A stretch of 36,446 nt of DNA from positions 1-36,446 of the forward strand of contig CALJHG010000051.1 of the NCBI GenBank assembly GCA_938075585.1. The letters run 5' to 3'. Position 1 is the first letter of the stretch; each line of letters starts with the position of its first letter. Source of the DNA: an uncultured Gammaproteobacteria bacterium (GTDB lineage: Bacteria; Pseudomonadota; Gammaproteobacteria; Ga0077536). Below, one piece after another: positions 27,151 to 35,435 of the stretch. The position numbers were made by a program, and so were the translations under genes. The notes beneath the pieces are model-generated. The model saw nothing but the letters and a program-made list of their open reading frames with translations, made no database searches and was not told where the DNA came from.

Positions 27151-28074
27151 TCAATTCTTTCCTGCATAAAAATTCAAAAAATCGCCAGCAACTGTTCGAG
27201 GCTTTTCGATCATCGGCAAATGTCCAACATCTGGCATAAGTATTATTTGCGCTCTCAACAGCTTTTGTTGAAACCCCTTAATGCCAGAGCAATCTAAAAT
27301 CTTGTCAGAATCACCCCAAACTAGGAGGCTCTTTGTTTGTAGTGTGTCATTGACGTCCTCAACCGCCAGCGGAGAATCAAAAATTTCTTCAAAAACCTTA
27401 CGATTAAAAGCGGATACGCGCGAGGACCTGTCTAGTAACACTTTTTTGAATCGTTTGGGTATGACAGGCGGCTTAAAGAAACATAGGCGCGCCAGTTCCT
27501 GCAGTTGCTGCTCTGTCTCCACAATCAAAGGGTTTGAGTTTTCTTCTAGTGCAAGCATGAATTCACTAGGTTCAGCCGATAGTGCCCCGGCAGGGGCCAG
27601 CAACCAAAGTTTGTTAACACGGTTTGGATACCTATACGCAAACATGAAAGCGAGATAACCGCCCATGGAGCTACCGCCGAGGTTAATCTCAGACAAATTC
27701 AGACCGTCAAGAAACATCTTAAGGCGTGTTATCTGTGCCTCACGCCCGTAGCTAGCCTCAGCTTTTCGGTCAGCTTCACCAAACCCTGGCAGATCGGGCG
27801 CGTAAACTGTGAAATGATCCGTTAAATACCTACCCACAACAGACCAGTGATCCTTGTCGGCACCAAATCCATGTAATAAAACTAATGGTGGTCCGTCTCC
27901 GCCGACAAGATAGGATATTCGATGACCATCCACATCACAGTACCGCACATTTAATTTAGCTCTTAATCTCGTAAAAAGAACTAGCGCATCAAATAATCTC
28001 GCAGGGATAAAAAAGTAGGAGAGGATCACGCACCCTAGAATTAACCCCAAGACTGTTAGTAGTATATTAGTCAT
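27151..28074 (-). CDS. Membrane-anchored alpha/beta hydrolase
   Basis: This 307-residue hydrolase has a single N-terminal hydrophobic segment (about 4-24) that probably anchors it in the inner membrane. The catalytic part has LLHGFGADKDHW as oxyanion loop, Ser136 in GGSSMGG, the acid in WGDSDKILD and His285 in DVGHLPMIEKP. It resembles MhpC/BphD-like C-C hydrolases and general esterases. AAGGGAT lies four bases before the ATG. It is a single-gene unit that converges on the lactonase-like MBL (15 bases apart) and is divergent from the SDR operon. The substrate is unknown; the anchor suggests a hydrophobic one. Confidence 0.86.
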   Translation of the reverse strand: MTNILLTVLGLILGCVILSYFFIPARLFDALVLFTRLRAKLNVRYCDVDGHRISYLVGGDGPPLVLLHGFGADKDHWSVVGRYLTDHFTVYAPDLPGFGEADRKAEASYGREAQITRLKMFLDGLNLSEINLGGSSMGGYLAFMFAYRYPNRVNKLWLLAPAGALSAEPSEFMLALEENSNPLIVETEQQLQELARLCFFKPPVIPKRFKKVLLDRSSRVSAFNRKVFEEIFDSPLAVEDVNDTLQTKSLLVWGDSDKILDCSGIKGFQQKLLRAQIILMPDVGHLPMIEKPRTVAGDFLNFYAGKN

Positions 28075-28165
28075 ATTTATCCCTTATTTACCTGATAGCG
28101 TTGTAGCCTGCATTATCGCTATACTACTTGAGAGTAGCAGTAAAACACATCTAAGGAATGCTTCA

Positions 28166-28921
28166 ATGGATTTAGGATTGAAAGGTAAAAATGTCATCAT
28201 CACTGGTGGCAGTAAAGGGATAGGGAAAAGCACAGCGCTAGCAATGGCCAAAGAAGGCGCAAATATTGCGATCTGCGCTCGGGGAGAAGAGGCTCTAAAA
28301 AGTGCTGCACATGAAATATCGTCGCAAGGGATCCGATGCTTTCATCGATCGGTTGATGTGGCTGATGCAAATGCCCTTGCAGGATTCATGGACCAAGCTA
28401 GAGATACTTTTGGCACTATCGACGTGTTAATAAATAACACTTCCGGCTTTGGGATGACTGATGATGAGACTGGATGGCAAGTCAGTATCGACGTCGACCT
28501 AATGGCAAGCGTTCGCGCTACACAACAAGTTATACCCTGGATGGAAGCGTCCGGTGGCGGCAGTATTGTCCACGTCTCTTCGATTTCAGGGTTAGAGAGT
28601 GGTTCACCACCTGCCTATGCCGCAGTAAAAGCCGCACTCCTAAATCATACCAAGACTACCGCAGCAACAGTTGCAGAGAAAAACATTCGAGTCAACTGTA
28701 TAGCGCCGGGATCTATCTACTTCGAGAACGGCTTCTGGGATATTGTGAAGCAAAACGATAGAAGTATGTACGATGGGATTGTAGGTAGTATCCCATTTGG
28801 CAGAATGGGGACACCTGAGGAAGTAGCAGATGTCATTACATTCGTGGCTTCGTCTCGCGCTAATTGGATGTCAGGCGCGACGATTGTTGTCGATGGTGTG
28901 CAACATAAAGGTATTTACTAA
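28166..28921 (+). CDS. Short-chain dehydrogenase/reductase (FabG-like)
   Basis: This 251-residue classical SDR has cofactor motif TGGSKGIG (13-20), an NNTSG motif instead of the usual NNAG, catalytic Ser139, Tyr151 and Lys155 (SSISG...YAAVK) and the CIAPGSI segment. The C-terminus MSGATIVVDGVQ is the standard family ending. It probably oxidises or reduces a hydroxyl/keto group, perhaps on an acyl-CoA. AAGGA lies eight bases before the ATG. It is the first gene of a plus-strand set with a MetX-like hydrolase 26 bases on and an MDR reductase. Confidence 0.88.
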   Translation: MDLGLKGKNVIITGGSKGIGKSTALAMAKEGANIAICARGEEALKSAAHEISSQGIRCFHRSVDVADANALAGFMDQARDTFGTIDVLINNTSGFGMTDDETGWQVSIDVDLMASVRATQQVIPWMEASGGGSIVHVSSISGLESGSPPAYAAVKAALLNHTKTTAATVAEKNIRVNCIAPGSIYFENGFWDIVKQNDRSMYDGIVGSIPFGRMGTPEEVADVITFVASSRANWMSGATIVVDGVQHKGIY

Positions 28922-28947
28922 AACACTGAGGGATAGAGAGAGAAATT

Positions 28948-30000
28948 ATGAAAGAAAATACTTATTACTCGGAATCCGATCACGGCCCGTGGTACACGGT
29001 AAATCTAGGGAAATTCACGCTAGAAGAAGGAATAACTTTACCAGAACTTAATTTAGCGTACGCCACGCATGGAAAACTAAATAATGCTCGTGATAATGCT
29101 ATATTGGTGCCCACGTGGTACTCAGGCACCAACAAGATAATGGAGCAAGTATATGTTGGACCGGGCCGAGCGTTAGATCCCGAAAAATATTTCGTCATAA
29201 TTGTAAACCAAATCGGTAACGGGATTTCGACATCACCTCATAACAATGAGCCGCCTTTCAATAAGGGTAGTTTCCCTAATATCCGTATAGCGGACGATGT
29301 TCGGGCACAACACAAACTGATAACAGAGCACCTGAAAATTGATACCTTAGCCTTAGTAGTTGGTGGCTCAATGGGCGCTCAGCAAACTTATGAATGGGCA
29401 GTCCGCTATCCTGACATGGTAAAACGCGCAGCTCCCATCGCAGGCTATGCGAAAAATACGGACCATGATTACTTATACGCCCAAACGTTAATTGAAGCGA
29501 TCACCTCAGACCCTGGTTACAATGAAGGGAAGTACTCGTCTCACCTTGACGTAAAAGAAGGGCTAAAGCGACACGCGAAAATTTGGTCGGTCATGGGTTT
29601 TTCCACTGAATTCTTTGCTCAAGAGTGCTGGAAAGAACTGGGATTCACTTCAGTTATGGCGTTCCAAACTGATTTCATGGAAGCTTTGTTCACCCAGATG
29701 GACCCGAATAATTTGCTTTGCATGGCGTGGAAATGGCAACGCGGAGATGTCAGTCGAGCAAGTGATGGCGACTTGACCTCGGCGCTCTCTCGTATTAAAG
29801 CGAAGACCTTCGTCATGCCCATAGATACCGATATGTTTTTTACGGTTAAAGACTGTCAGCGGGAGCAAGAAATGATCGCTGGTAGTGAATTTAGACCTCT
29901 GACAAGTCTAGGTGGCCATCTAGCCCTATTTGGATTTGATAAAGAATATCTCACTCAGGTTGATAGCCATCTTAAAGATCTTCTATCGTTTAAAATATAA
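28948..30000 (+). CDS. MetX-like alpha/beta hydrolase (homoserine O-acetyltransferase-related)
   Basis: This 350-residue protein belongs to the homoserine O-acetyltransferase branch of alpha/beta hydrolases. It has nucleophile Ser141 in GGSMGAQQTYEWA, an acid loop around PIDTDMFF and His324 in LGGHLALFG. True MetX has GGSMGGMQ at the nucleophile and is longer with a full lid; here GAQQ replaces it. In a catabolic operon, flanked by an SDR and an MDR, this paralogue more likely hydrolyses an ester or thioester than makes O-acetylhomoserine (inference). The start ATG follows a purine-rich GAGAGAGAAA stretch without a strong core site. Confidence 0.78.
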   Translation: MKENTYYSESDHGPWYTVNLGKFTLEEGITLPELNLAYATHGKLNNARDNAILVPTWYSGTNKIMEQVYVGPGRALDPEKYFVIIVNQIGNGISTSPHNNEPPFNKGSFPNIRIADDVRAQHKLITEHLKIDTLALVVGGSMGAQQTYEWAVRYPDMVKRAAPIAGYAKNTDHDYLYAQTLIEAITSDPGYNEGKYSSHLDVKEGLKRHAKIWSVMGFSTEFFAQECWKELGFTSVMAFQTDFMEALFTQMDPNNLLCMAWKWQRGDVSRASDGDLTSALSRIKAKTFVMPIDTDMFFTVKDCQREQEMIAGSEFRPLTSLGGHLALFGFDKEYLTQVDSHLKDLLSFKI

Positions 30001-30022
30001 AAATTTAAGGACCCTATTTGTA

Positions 30023-31039
30023 ATGATCAATCGACAATGGTTACTTGCCTCCCGTCCCAAGGGCAGTATTGAAGACACGAACTTTTCCTACAAAGAATGC
30101 GAAGTTCCTAATAGAGAATTAAAACCAAATGAGATTCTTGTAAAAAACCTATTATTCCTATGCGCGCCAACTATGAGAAATTGGATGAGCCCACCAGGGA
30201 ATAGCCTTTACCCATCGATACCTCTCGGAAGTCCAATAATGGCGCCTGCAATAGCTGTTGTCATAGAGTCTGGCAGCGCAGAGTATGCTCCTGGAGACAG
30301 AGTATCTACCAGAGCGGGATGGCAGGATTATGAGATCCTGTCCACAGATCTAGTACCAGTCGGAAAGATCCCCGATGAAATGACTTCAGTTGATGCTATG
30401 GGAAAATTTGGTTTGAATAGTTTGACTGGGTACTTTGGAATGCTTGAAGTCGGCCAACCAAAAGAAAACGATGTTGTTGTAGTGTCTGGAGCCGCAGGCG
30501 CGACTGGTTCTGTTGCCGCTCAGATAGCTCGAATAAAAGGTTGTAGAGTGATTGGCATCGCGGGAGGCGAACAAAAGTGTCAGTGGCTCACTGAGGACTG
30601 TCAACTAGACGGTGCGATCAATTATAAAAATAGGAATGTCGAGAAAGAGCTCCGTGACCTATGTCCTGATGGCATTAATATCTATTATGACAATGTAGGT
30701 GGCGACATACTGCAAGCAGCTATAGAAAACATGGCAGTCAAAGGTCGCATAGTACTTTGTGGACAAATTTCATCTTATAACGACGAGAAACCTGCTGAAG
30801 GTCCCCGGAACATGATGCGTCTGATCTATGGCAGCATAACCATGCAAGGCTTTTTAACTAGAAACTATACCGACAACTTTCCTTCAGCTATTGGCAACCT
30901 TAAAACCTGGTATGAGCAAGGCAAAGTACTATTCAAACAGGATGTTCGAGAAGGCTTCGAAAACCTACCGCTTATCTATCGTGCATTATTTGACGGCTCG
31001 AATGACGGGGTGCTTTTAGTTCAGATCAACTCAGACTGA
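30023..31039 (+). CDS. MDR-family NADP-dependent oxidoreductase (CurA / leukotriene B4 dehydrogenase-like)
   Basis: This 338-residue zinc-independent medium-chain reductase reduces alpha,beta-unsaturated carbonyls. It starts with MINRQWLLASRPKG, the usual opening of the family, and has the NADP loop VVSGAAGATGSVAAQIA, a GIAGGEQKCQWL segment and DGAINYKN. The frame is open from base 29930 inside the upstream gene, but the ATG at 30023 gives the family's normal N-terminus, with AAGGA 11 bases upstream. It is third in the SDR/MetX-like/MDR set, which could form a reduce-hydrolyse-reduce module. It converges on the nitroreductase-family gene. Confidence 0.88.
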   Translation: MINRQWLLASRPKGSIEDTNFSYKECEVPNRELKPNEILVKNLLFLCAPTMRNWMSPPGNSLYPSIPLGSPIMAPAIAVVIESGSAEYAPGDRVSTRAGWQDYEILSTDLVPVGKIPDEMTSVDAMGKFGLNSLTGYFGMLEVGQPKENDVVVVSGAAGATGSVAAQIARIKGCRVIGIAGGEQKCQWLTEDCQLDGAINYKNRNVEKELRDLCPDGINIYYDNVGGDILQAAIENMAVKGRIVLCGQISSYNDEKPAEGPRNMMRLIYGSITMQGFLTRNYTDNFPSAIGNLKTWYEQGKVLFKQDVREGFENLPLIYRALFDGSNDGVLLVQINSD

Positions 31040-31098
31040 GCCTTGTCCGCAGAACACGTTCGCCGACCACAATCATGATCGACGAACAGGCATACTTC

Positions 31099-31893
31099 CT
31101 AAAACATTGCTGGAGCTTTTAGATTAAGCGCACGCTGCATGTGCTCAAGTTCCTCATCCCGATCAGGTAATGGTGCTGGTCGAGTGAAAACACCATCTTT
31201 TGTTAGCTCATCTACAACTTCCTGACTTCTAGGGTATGGCTTTCCAAATGTGTCCATTGAAAACAATTCTTCAAAAGGGCGCTTAGGCTTCTGTCCACCA
31301 GCTTCCCAGTGCTCTAACGGATAACCAACAGTTTGCATCATTACCAAACGACAGTGCGATGGTACGCCAAGAGTCTCAAGAATGGCATCGCCATCCGGAG
31401 TGCCGAGGCAACATGTTCCTAGGCCCTGCTCATAGGCCATTAGCGTGGCTTGTGCGATACCTTGGCCACAATCAATTTCATTTAAGCCAGGCATTTTTAA
31501 AAAGTCTTTAATCCCCTCAAATGATGGTAGGAACTTTTCTTCTAAGACCGAGACCTTTTGCTCTTGGGGTCCAACCCCGATCGCGCCCACACTGACAAGC
31601 TCTCTTAGTCGATCACCCTGCTCTTCCACTACTTCTGGATCGCAATACCAAACGATAACCACCGGAGCTAGACGTAATTGCCAACCAACGACAACTGCCT
31701 TCAGTGAATCTAACACTTCCTGAGGGGCACTGTGACGGTGGATCGCGACCGCACGCAACGATTGAACATTACCCCAGTGAGAAGCGATCCTAGCAGCTTC
31801 AAACATCATCTGGATCTTCTCGGGCTCTACAGCCTTATAGGGTTTCAGGTAGCGGATAGTTCGACGTCGACCAATCACTTCTCTCAATTCCAT
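31099..31893 (-). CDS. Nitroreductase-family FMN protein
   Basis: This 264-residue flavoprotein opens with the family signature ELREVIGRRRTIRYLKP (FMN phosphate contacts) and has ARIASHWGNVQSLRAVAI, where SHWGNVQ replaces the more usual SPSGxNxQ, and AYEQGLGTCCLG. The length is slightly above typical. Members reduce nitro groups, quinones or enones, or dehalogenate. A strong GAGGAG lies six bases before the ATG. It is a single-gene unit divergent from the second ligase operon. The final 50 residues contain Pro- and Glu-rich segments that I cannot assign. Confidence 0.82.
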   Translation of the reverse strand: MELREVIGRRRTIRYLKPYKAVEPEKIQMMFEAARIASHWGNVQSLRAVAIHRHSAPQEVLDSLKAVVVGWQLRLAPVVIVWYCDPEVVEEQGDRLRELVSVGAIGVGPQEQKVSVLEEKFLPSFEGIKDFLKMPGLNEIDCGQGIAQATLMAYEQGLGTCCLGTPDGDAILETLGVPSHCRLVMMQTVGYPLEHWEAGGQKPKRPFEELFSMDTFGKPYPRSQEVVDELTKDGVFTRPAPLPDRDEELEHMQRALNLKAPAMF

Positions 31894-32238
31894 TTTAATC
31901 TCCTCTAATCAGATAATCATATTTATTTATCGTCACGTAAACACGAACCAAGGGCAAAAAGGTGAAAAAATTGAGTAACTTCTCCCAAGTACTCCCCAAG
32001 CAGCGAAACGCTGTACTTATCGAATAGTATACACCAGTCTTGCTCGTCGGCCATGCGTGCTCTCGGCAGCTCCATTACATACTTTATGTAGATTTTCGCC
32101 ATTCAAATCAATCTGGTACTGTATTAGCATTAGATAAATTTATATTCTACAGTAATGAATGCAGCTACCTAAGCTGCTAGAAAAATATAGCCCGAACTCT
32201 CTTCGGGCAGTAATGTCAGTAAAATTGAGGGGATATTT
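31894..32238. other. Divergent nitroreductase / ligase intergenic region with hairpins
   Basis: This 345-base gap holds no convincing gene. It contains two neighbouring hairpins just before the ligase: GCAGCT/AGCTGC (32161-32177) and GCCCGAA/TTCGGGC (32190-32208). The remainder is AT-rich and should include promoters for both flanking genes, but I cannot place them. Confidence 0.5.
32181..32208 (-). terminator. Intrinsic-terminator-like hairpin in the ligase leader
   Basis: On the minus strand GCCCGAA and TTCGGGC form a 7-bp GC-rich stem with a five-base loop, followed by TATATTTTT, the form of a rho-independent terminator. On the plus strand the same stem lies 30 bases before the GTG of the ligase gene with no T-run after it, so it could act as a leader structure there. 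Confidence 0.5.
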
Positions 32239-33840
32239 GTGAGTTCAACTGAACCAGACATCGCGATACTAGCGAACCTTATTAACAACAAACGTAAAAT
32301 ACTACCCGATCTGGACGTTCTAACATTTGTTACTGCAAGGGACAGTGAATTTATAGACGACACCCGTACTTACCAGCAGCTCTGGTCAAATGGCCAAAAG
32401 ATTGCTCACGGACTAGAAGCTGAAAAGATGAACTTTGGGGATAGTTTCGCTTTGATCGCCCTAAACCAGCCTGAGTTTGTAGATACTATGGTTGGTTCTT
32501 CCATCTTAGGTACGATCTTTGTGCCAATTGATCCTCGAACTAAAGGAAAGAAATTGTCTTTCATGTTAAACCATGCAGAATGCAAAGGAGCTATAGTTGG
32601 CGACTACGCCATGGAGAACCTAGTACCTGTTCTCGACGAATGTCCTTTGATAGAGTGGATTTGGGTGATCGGTAAAAGCACCATAAAAAAAATACGTTGT
32701 CGCAATAAAAACTTTGGTGAAATACTTTCAAGATCTGTGTCAGAGATAGAAATTCGTGTGTCGGATCCTGAGACCCCTATGCAAATGCTATATACATCCG
32801 GAACCACAGGAGATCCTAAGGCGATACTATCACCCTATGCTAGGTTCGGATTTGTCGGATCATTAGGCCCAACCTTAGGTCTGAAAGAGGATGATCGTCC
32901 CTACACCGGATTGTCACTCACACACGCCAACGCACAACTAATCACACTAGGAACCACACTCCATATGGGCCTAAAAGGAGTGTTTAGTCGTAAATTCACT
33001 AAATCAAAGCTCTGGGATATCACGCGTCTTTATGGATGTACAACTTTTAATCTTTTAGGAGGTATGACTACCGCCATCTACAGCGAGCCCCAAAAATACA
33101 ATGATAGAGATAACCCGGTAAGGTTTGTGCTCAGCGCTGGTATGCCAGCAAATATTTGGTCAGAATTTGCCTCTCGCTTTGATTGTGAAGTCTACGAGTT
33201 CTATGGCGCAGCCGAAGGAGGTCTTACAATCAATCCCCCTCATACAGGTCCAGTAGGAAGTATTGGAGCTCCGCCCGATGCTCTTATCGGGAGAATAGTT
33301 GACGAAAATGATAATGAATTACCGGCTAACGAACCTGGCGAAATAGTATTTCAAAACGCCGATGGAACGTGCCCAATAATCTCGTATTACAAGAACCCGA
33401 CCGCCTCCAGTGATAAAATGAATAATGGCTGGTTACGTATGGGTGATATTGGCTATAGAGATGAAAATGGTTGGTTTTATTTCATGCACCGAAAAGGCGG
33501 CGGAATCAGACATAATGGGGATTTTGTAAACCCCGCCTTCGTGGAGAAAGAACTTGCTGAACACCCAATGGTGGATGACGTTTTTGTGTACGGGGTGCCT
33601 TCCTCAAATGGCGTCCCTGGCGAGAAAGATGTCGTAGCGGCAATTGTCTCCACAGATAAAGCCACATTTCAGCCCGCTGACATCTTTAAAACGTGTGTCG
33701 AAAAGCTCGAAAGTAATTTTATACCAAGCTATATTCAGTTAGTTGATGAGATACCTAAAACAGCGTCGGAGAAACCACAAGAGCGTTTCTTACTTGAAGC
33801 TTTTGCCGTCAAAGATCCATGTATTTACCCGCGAGATTAG
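32239..33840 (+). CDS. Adenylate-forming acid-CoA ligase, CaiC-like
   Basis: This 533-residue ATP-dependent CoA ligase has the adenylation motif YTSGTTGDPKA at 185-195, A5 region EFYGAAEGG, the MGDIGYRDENGWFYFMHRKGGG hinge (split) followed by IRHNGDF, and a C-terminal TASEKPQER whose Lys512 stands in for the usual A10 lysine. It resembles carnitine/crotonobetaine-CoA ligase-like enzymes more than fatty acyl ligases. The start is a GTG six bases after GAGGGG. It is followed 21 bases later by the IpdA/IpdB-like pair, so it likely makes the CoA thioester they act on. Confidence 0.88.
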   Translation: MSSTEPDIAILANLINNKRKILPDLDVLTFVTARDSEFIDDTRTYQQLWSNGQKIAHGLEAEKMNFGDSFALIALNQPEFVDTMVGSSILGTIFVPIDPRTKGKKLSFMLNHAECKGAIVGDYAMENLVPVLDECPLIEWIWVIGKSTIKKIRCRNKNFGEILSRSVSEIEIRVSDPETPMQMLYTSGTTGDPKAILSPYARFGFVGSLGPTLGLKEDDRPYTGLSLTHANAQLITLGTTLHMGLKGVFSRKFTKSKLWDITRLYGCTTFNLLGGMTTAIYSEPQKYNDRDNPVRFVLSAGMPANIWSEFASRFDCEVYEFYGAAEGGLTINPPHTGPVGSIGAPPDALIGRIVDENDNELPANEPGEIVFQNADGTCPIISYYKNPTASSDKMNNGWLRMGDIGYRDENGWFYFMHRKGGGIRHNGDFVNPAFVEKELAEHPMVDDVFVYGVPSSNGVPGEKDVVAAIVSTDKATFQPADIFKTCVEKLESNFIPSYIQLVDEIPKTASEKPQERFLLEAFAVKDPCIYPRD

Positions 33841-33861
33841 ATTGCAGAAAGGCCATTACTT

Positions 33862-34683
33862 ATGAATAGCTCAATCGTAAGCCTCGGTGAGATGGCTAAA
33901 CAAATAAAAAATGGGCACAAGGTTGTCCTTTTCAAAGATTGTAGTGTCCCTATGGAGTTGGGACGCACCTTGATCAAGCAAGGTATAAAGGATCTGCATC
34001 TCGTAACTGTTCCAACAGGAAGTATGTTGCCTGATATGTTGATAGGTGCTGGATGCGTTGCAACTGTCGAAACATCAGGTGTTTCTCTGGGAGAGTTTGG
34101 TTTAGCCCCTCAGTTCGGATCTGCTGTAAAGTCGGGAAGAATTAAAATCTTAGACGCTACCTGTCCTGCTATCTATGCAGGCCTCCAAGCTGCAGAAAAA
34201 GGCCTGCCCTTCATCCCCCTGAGAGGCTTAATTGGTTCGGATGTGCTTAAAAACCGCGAGGATTTTCGTGTCATCGACAATCCCTTTATGAAAAACGACC
34301 CTATCGTAGTACTTCCAGCGATCGCACCTGATGTCGCGATCTTCCATGCGGGCATGGCCGATGTGTATGGAAATGTCTACATTGCACGTCAGGCAGAGCT
34401 TAAAATAATATCTCACGCAGCCACCAAAACACTTGTGACTGTAGAAGAGATTGTCGATTTCAATATTCTGGAACAGCCCGAGTTGGCGCCAGCGGTTCTC
34501 TCAGCAATGTATGTTGATGGTATCGCATTAGTACCAAATGGAGCATGGCCGTTAAATCTTCCTGGATATTATGATTACGATCGCTCATCTATAAAGGCTT
34601 ATGCCATCGCCGCAGAAAACGACAGCTCATTTAAGACCTGGCTTGAGACGCAAAATTCCAGCTCTAAGGGAAATTCTAACTAA
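33862..34683 (+). CDS. CoA-transferase subunit A, family I (IpdA/GctA-like)
   Basis: This is a 273-residue alpha subunit of the family I CoA-transferase fold. It has the KVVLFKDCSVPMELGRTLI opening, the VPTGSMLPDMLIGAGCV strand-turn, the VETSGVSLGEFG motif, the AIAPDVAIFHAGMADVYGNVYI segment and KTLVTVEEIVD. These follow glutaconate CoA-transferase A and actinobacterial IpdA. IpdAB is known to hydrolyse a ring of the steroid intermediate COCHEA-CoA instead of moving CoA. The gene shares the A of TAATG with subunit B, so the two are translationally coupled and form a complex. AAGG precedes the ATG by nine bases. Confidence 0.85.
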   Translation: MNSSIVSLGEMAKQIKNGHKVVLFKDCSVPMELGRTLIKQGIKDLHLVTVPTGSMLPDMLIGAGCVATVETSGVSLGEFGLAPQFGSAVKSGRIKILDATCPAIYAGLQAAEKGLPFIPLRGLIGSDVLKNREDFRVIDNPFMKNDPIVVLPAIAPDVAIFHAGMADVYGNVYIARQAELKIISHAATKTLVTVEEIVDFNILEQPELAPAVLSAMYVDGIALVPNGAWPLNLPGYYDYDRSSIKAYAIAAENDSSFKTWLETQNSSSKGNSN

Positions 34684-35411
34684 TGAATCACAGTATCGAA
34701 GAACTGTTAATTGCTACTATCGCAGAATTCTTATATGGCTTGAAGCACATAGCAGTTGGTGTTCTCTCTCCCATCCCCGGTTCTGCCGCACTACTAGCTA
34801 AAACACGCTCTGAAGAAGTAAAAAAAGTGTCTATTATTGGAAGCACACAAGAGCCCTATCGGCTTGATGGAGGCGTAGACTTATTTGATTGCGCTGGGCA
34901 AGGAAGAGTCGACGCATTTTTTCTCAGCGGCGGTCAGATCGATGGTCAGGCTAATGTCAACCTGACCGGAATAGGTGATTATCCAAAACAGGAAACCAGG
35001 TGGTCAGGAGCGTTTGGCTCTGCCTACCTGTATTTTTTGGTACCCCGTGTAATACTATTTAGAGAGGAGCATAGTAGACGCGTTTTCGTGCCCAAGGTTG
35101 ATTTTATTAGCGCGCCAGGAGTGAGTGCACCCAACATCTATCGACCCGGCGGACCATACGCATTGGTAACGCCTTTGTGTCAGTTTTTATTCGATCGGAA
35201 CAAAAAGAAATTTTTCTTAAAATCTATCCACCACGGACACAGCCTCGAAGAAGTGCATGACAACACAGGTTTTGATTTCGAGGTACCTGAAACGGTACCA
35301 GTTACAGCGACGCCAACAAAAAAGATTCTTACGTTAATACGAGAAAAAGTCGCCCCCGTAATCGCCGACCCCTATCCTGATTTTGCCAACAAATGTTGGC
35401 CAAATCACTAG
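34683..35411 (+). CDS. CoA-transferase subunit B, family I (IpdB-like)
   Basis: This 242-residue beta subunit starts at the ATG that overlaps the stop of subunit A by one base. Landmarks are AVGVLSPIPGSAALLAKTR, the VKKVSIIGSTQEP strand, VDAFFLSGGQIDGQANVN and the RRVFVPKVDFISAPG segment, all placed as in IpdB. In genuine CoA-transferases the strand corresponding to VKKVSIIGSTQ carries the catalytic Glu in an ESG/ENG motif; I do not see that motif here. This suggests a hydrolase or C-C cleaving enzyme of the IpdAB kind, not a transferase. The gene ends 24 bases from the convergent pntB. Confidence 0.83.
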   Translation: MNHSIEELLIATIAEFLYGLKHIAVGVLSPIPGSAALLAKTRSEEVKKVSIIGSTQEPYRLDGGVDLFDCAGQGRVDAFFLSGGQIDGQANVNLTGIGDYPKQETRWSGAFGSAYLYFLVPRVILFREEHSRRVFVPKVDFISAPGVSAPNIYRPGGPYALVTPLCQFLFDRNKKKFFLKSIHHGHSLEEVHDNTGFDFEVPETVPVTATPTKKILTLIREKVAPVIADPYPDFANKCWPNH

Positions 35412-35435
35412 ACGAATTTAGTCGGTGAAGACAAC

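Noticed and set aside
28948-30000. True homoserine O-acetyltransferase metX
   Set aside because: The nucleophile neighbourhood differs from MetX and the genes around it are not methionine genes; left as MetX-like.
31039-31099. Terminator between the convergent MDR and nitroreductase genes
   Set aside because: GTTCG/CGAAC can pair with a mismatch extension, but the loop is long and there is no T-run on either strand.
20132-33840. Carnitine (cai) operon
   Set aside because: CaiA-, CaiB- and CaiC-like proteins are present, but in different operons, with no CaiD/CaiE/CaiT, and the motifs only define broad families.
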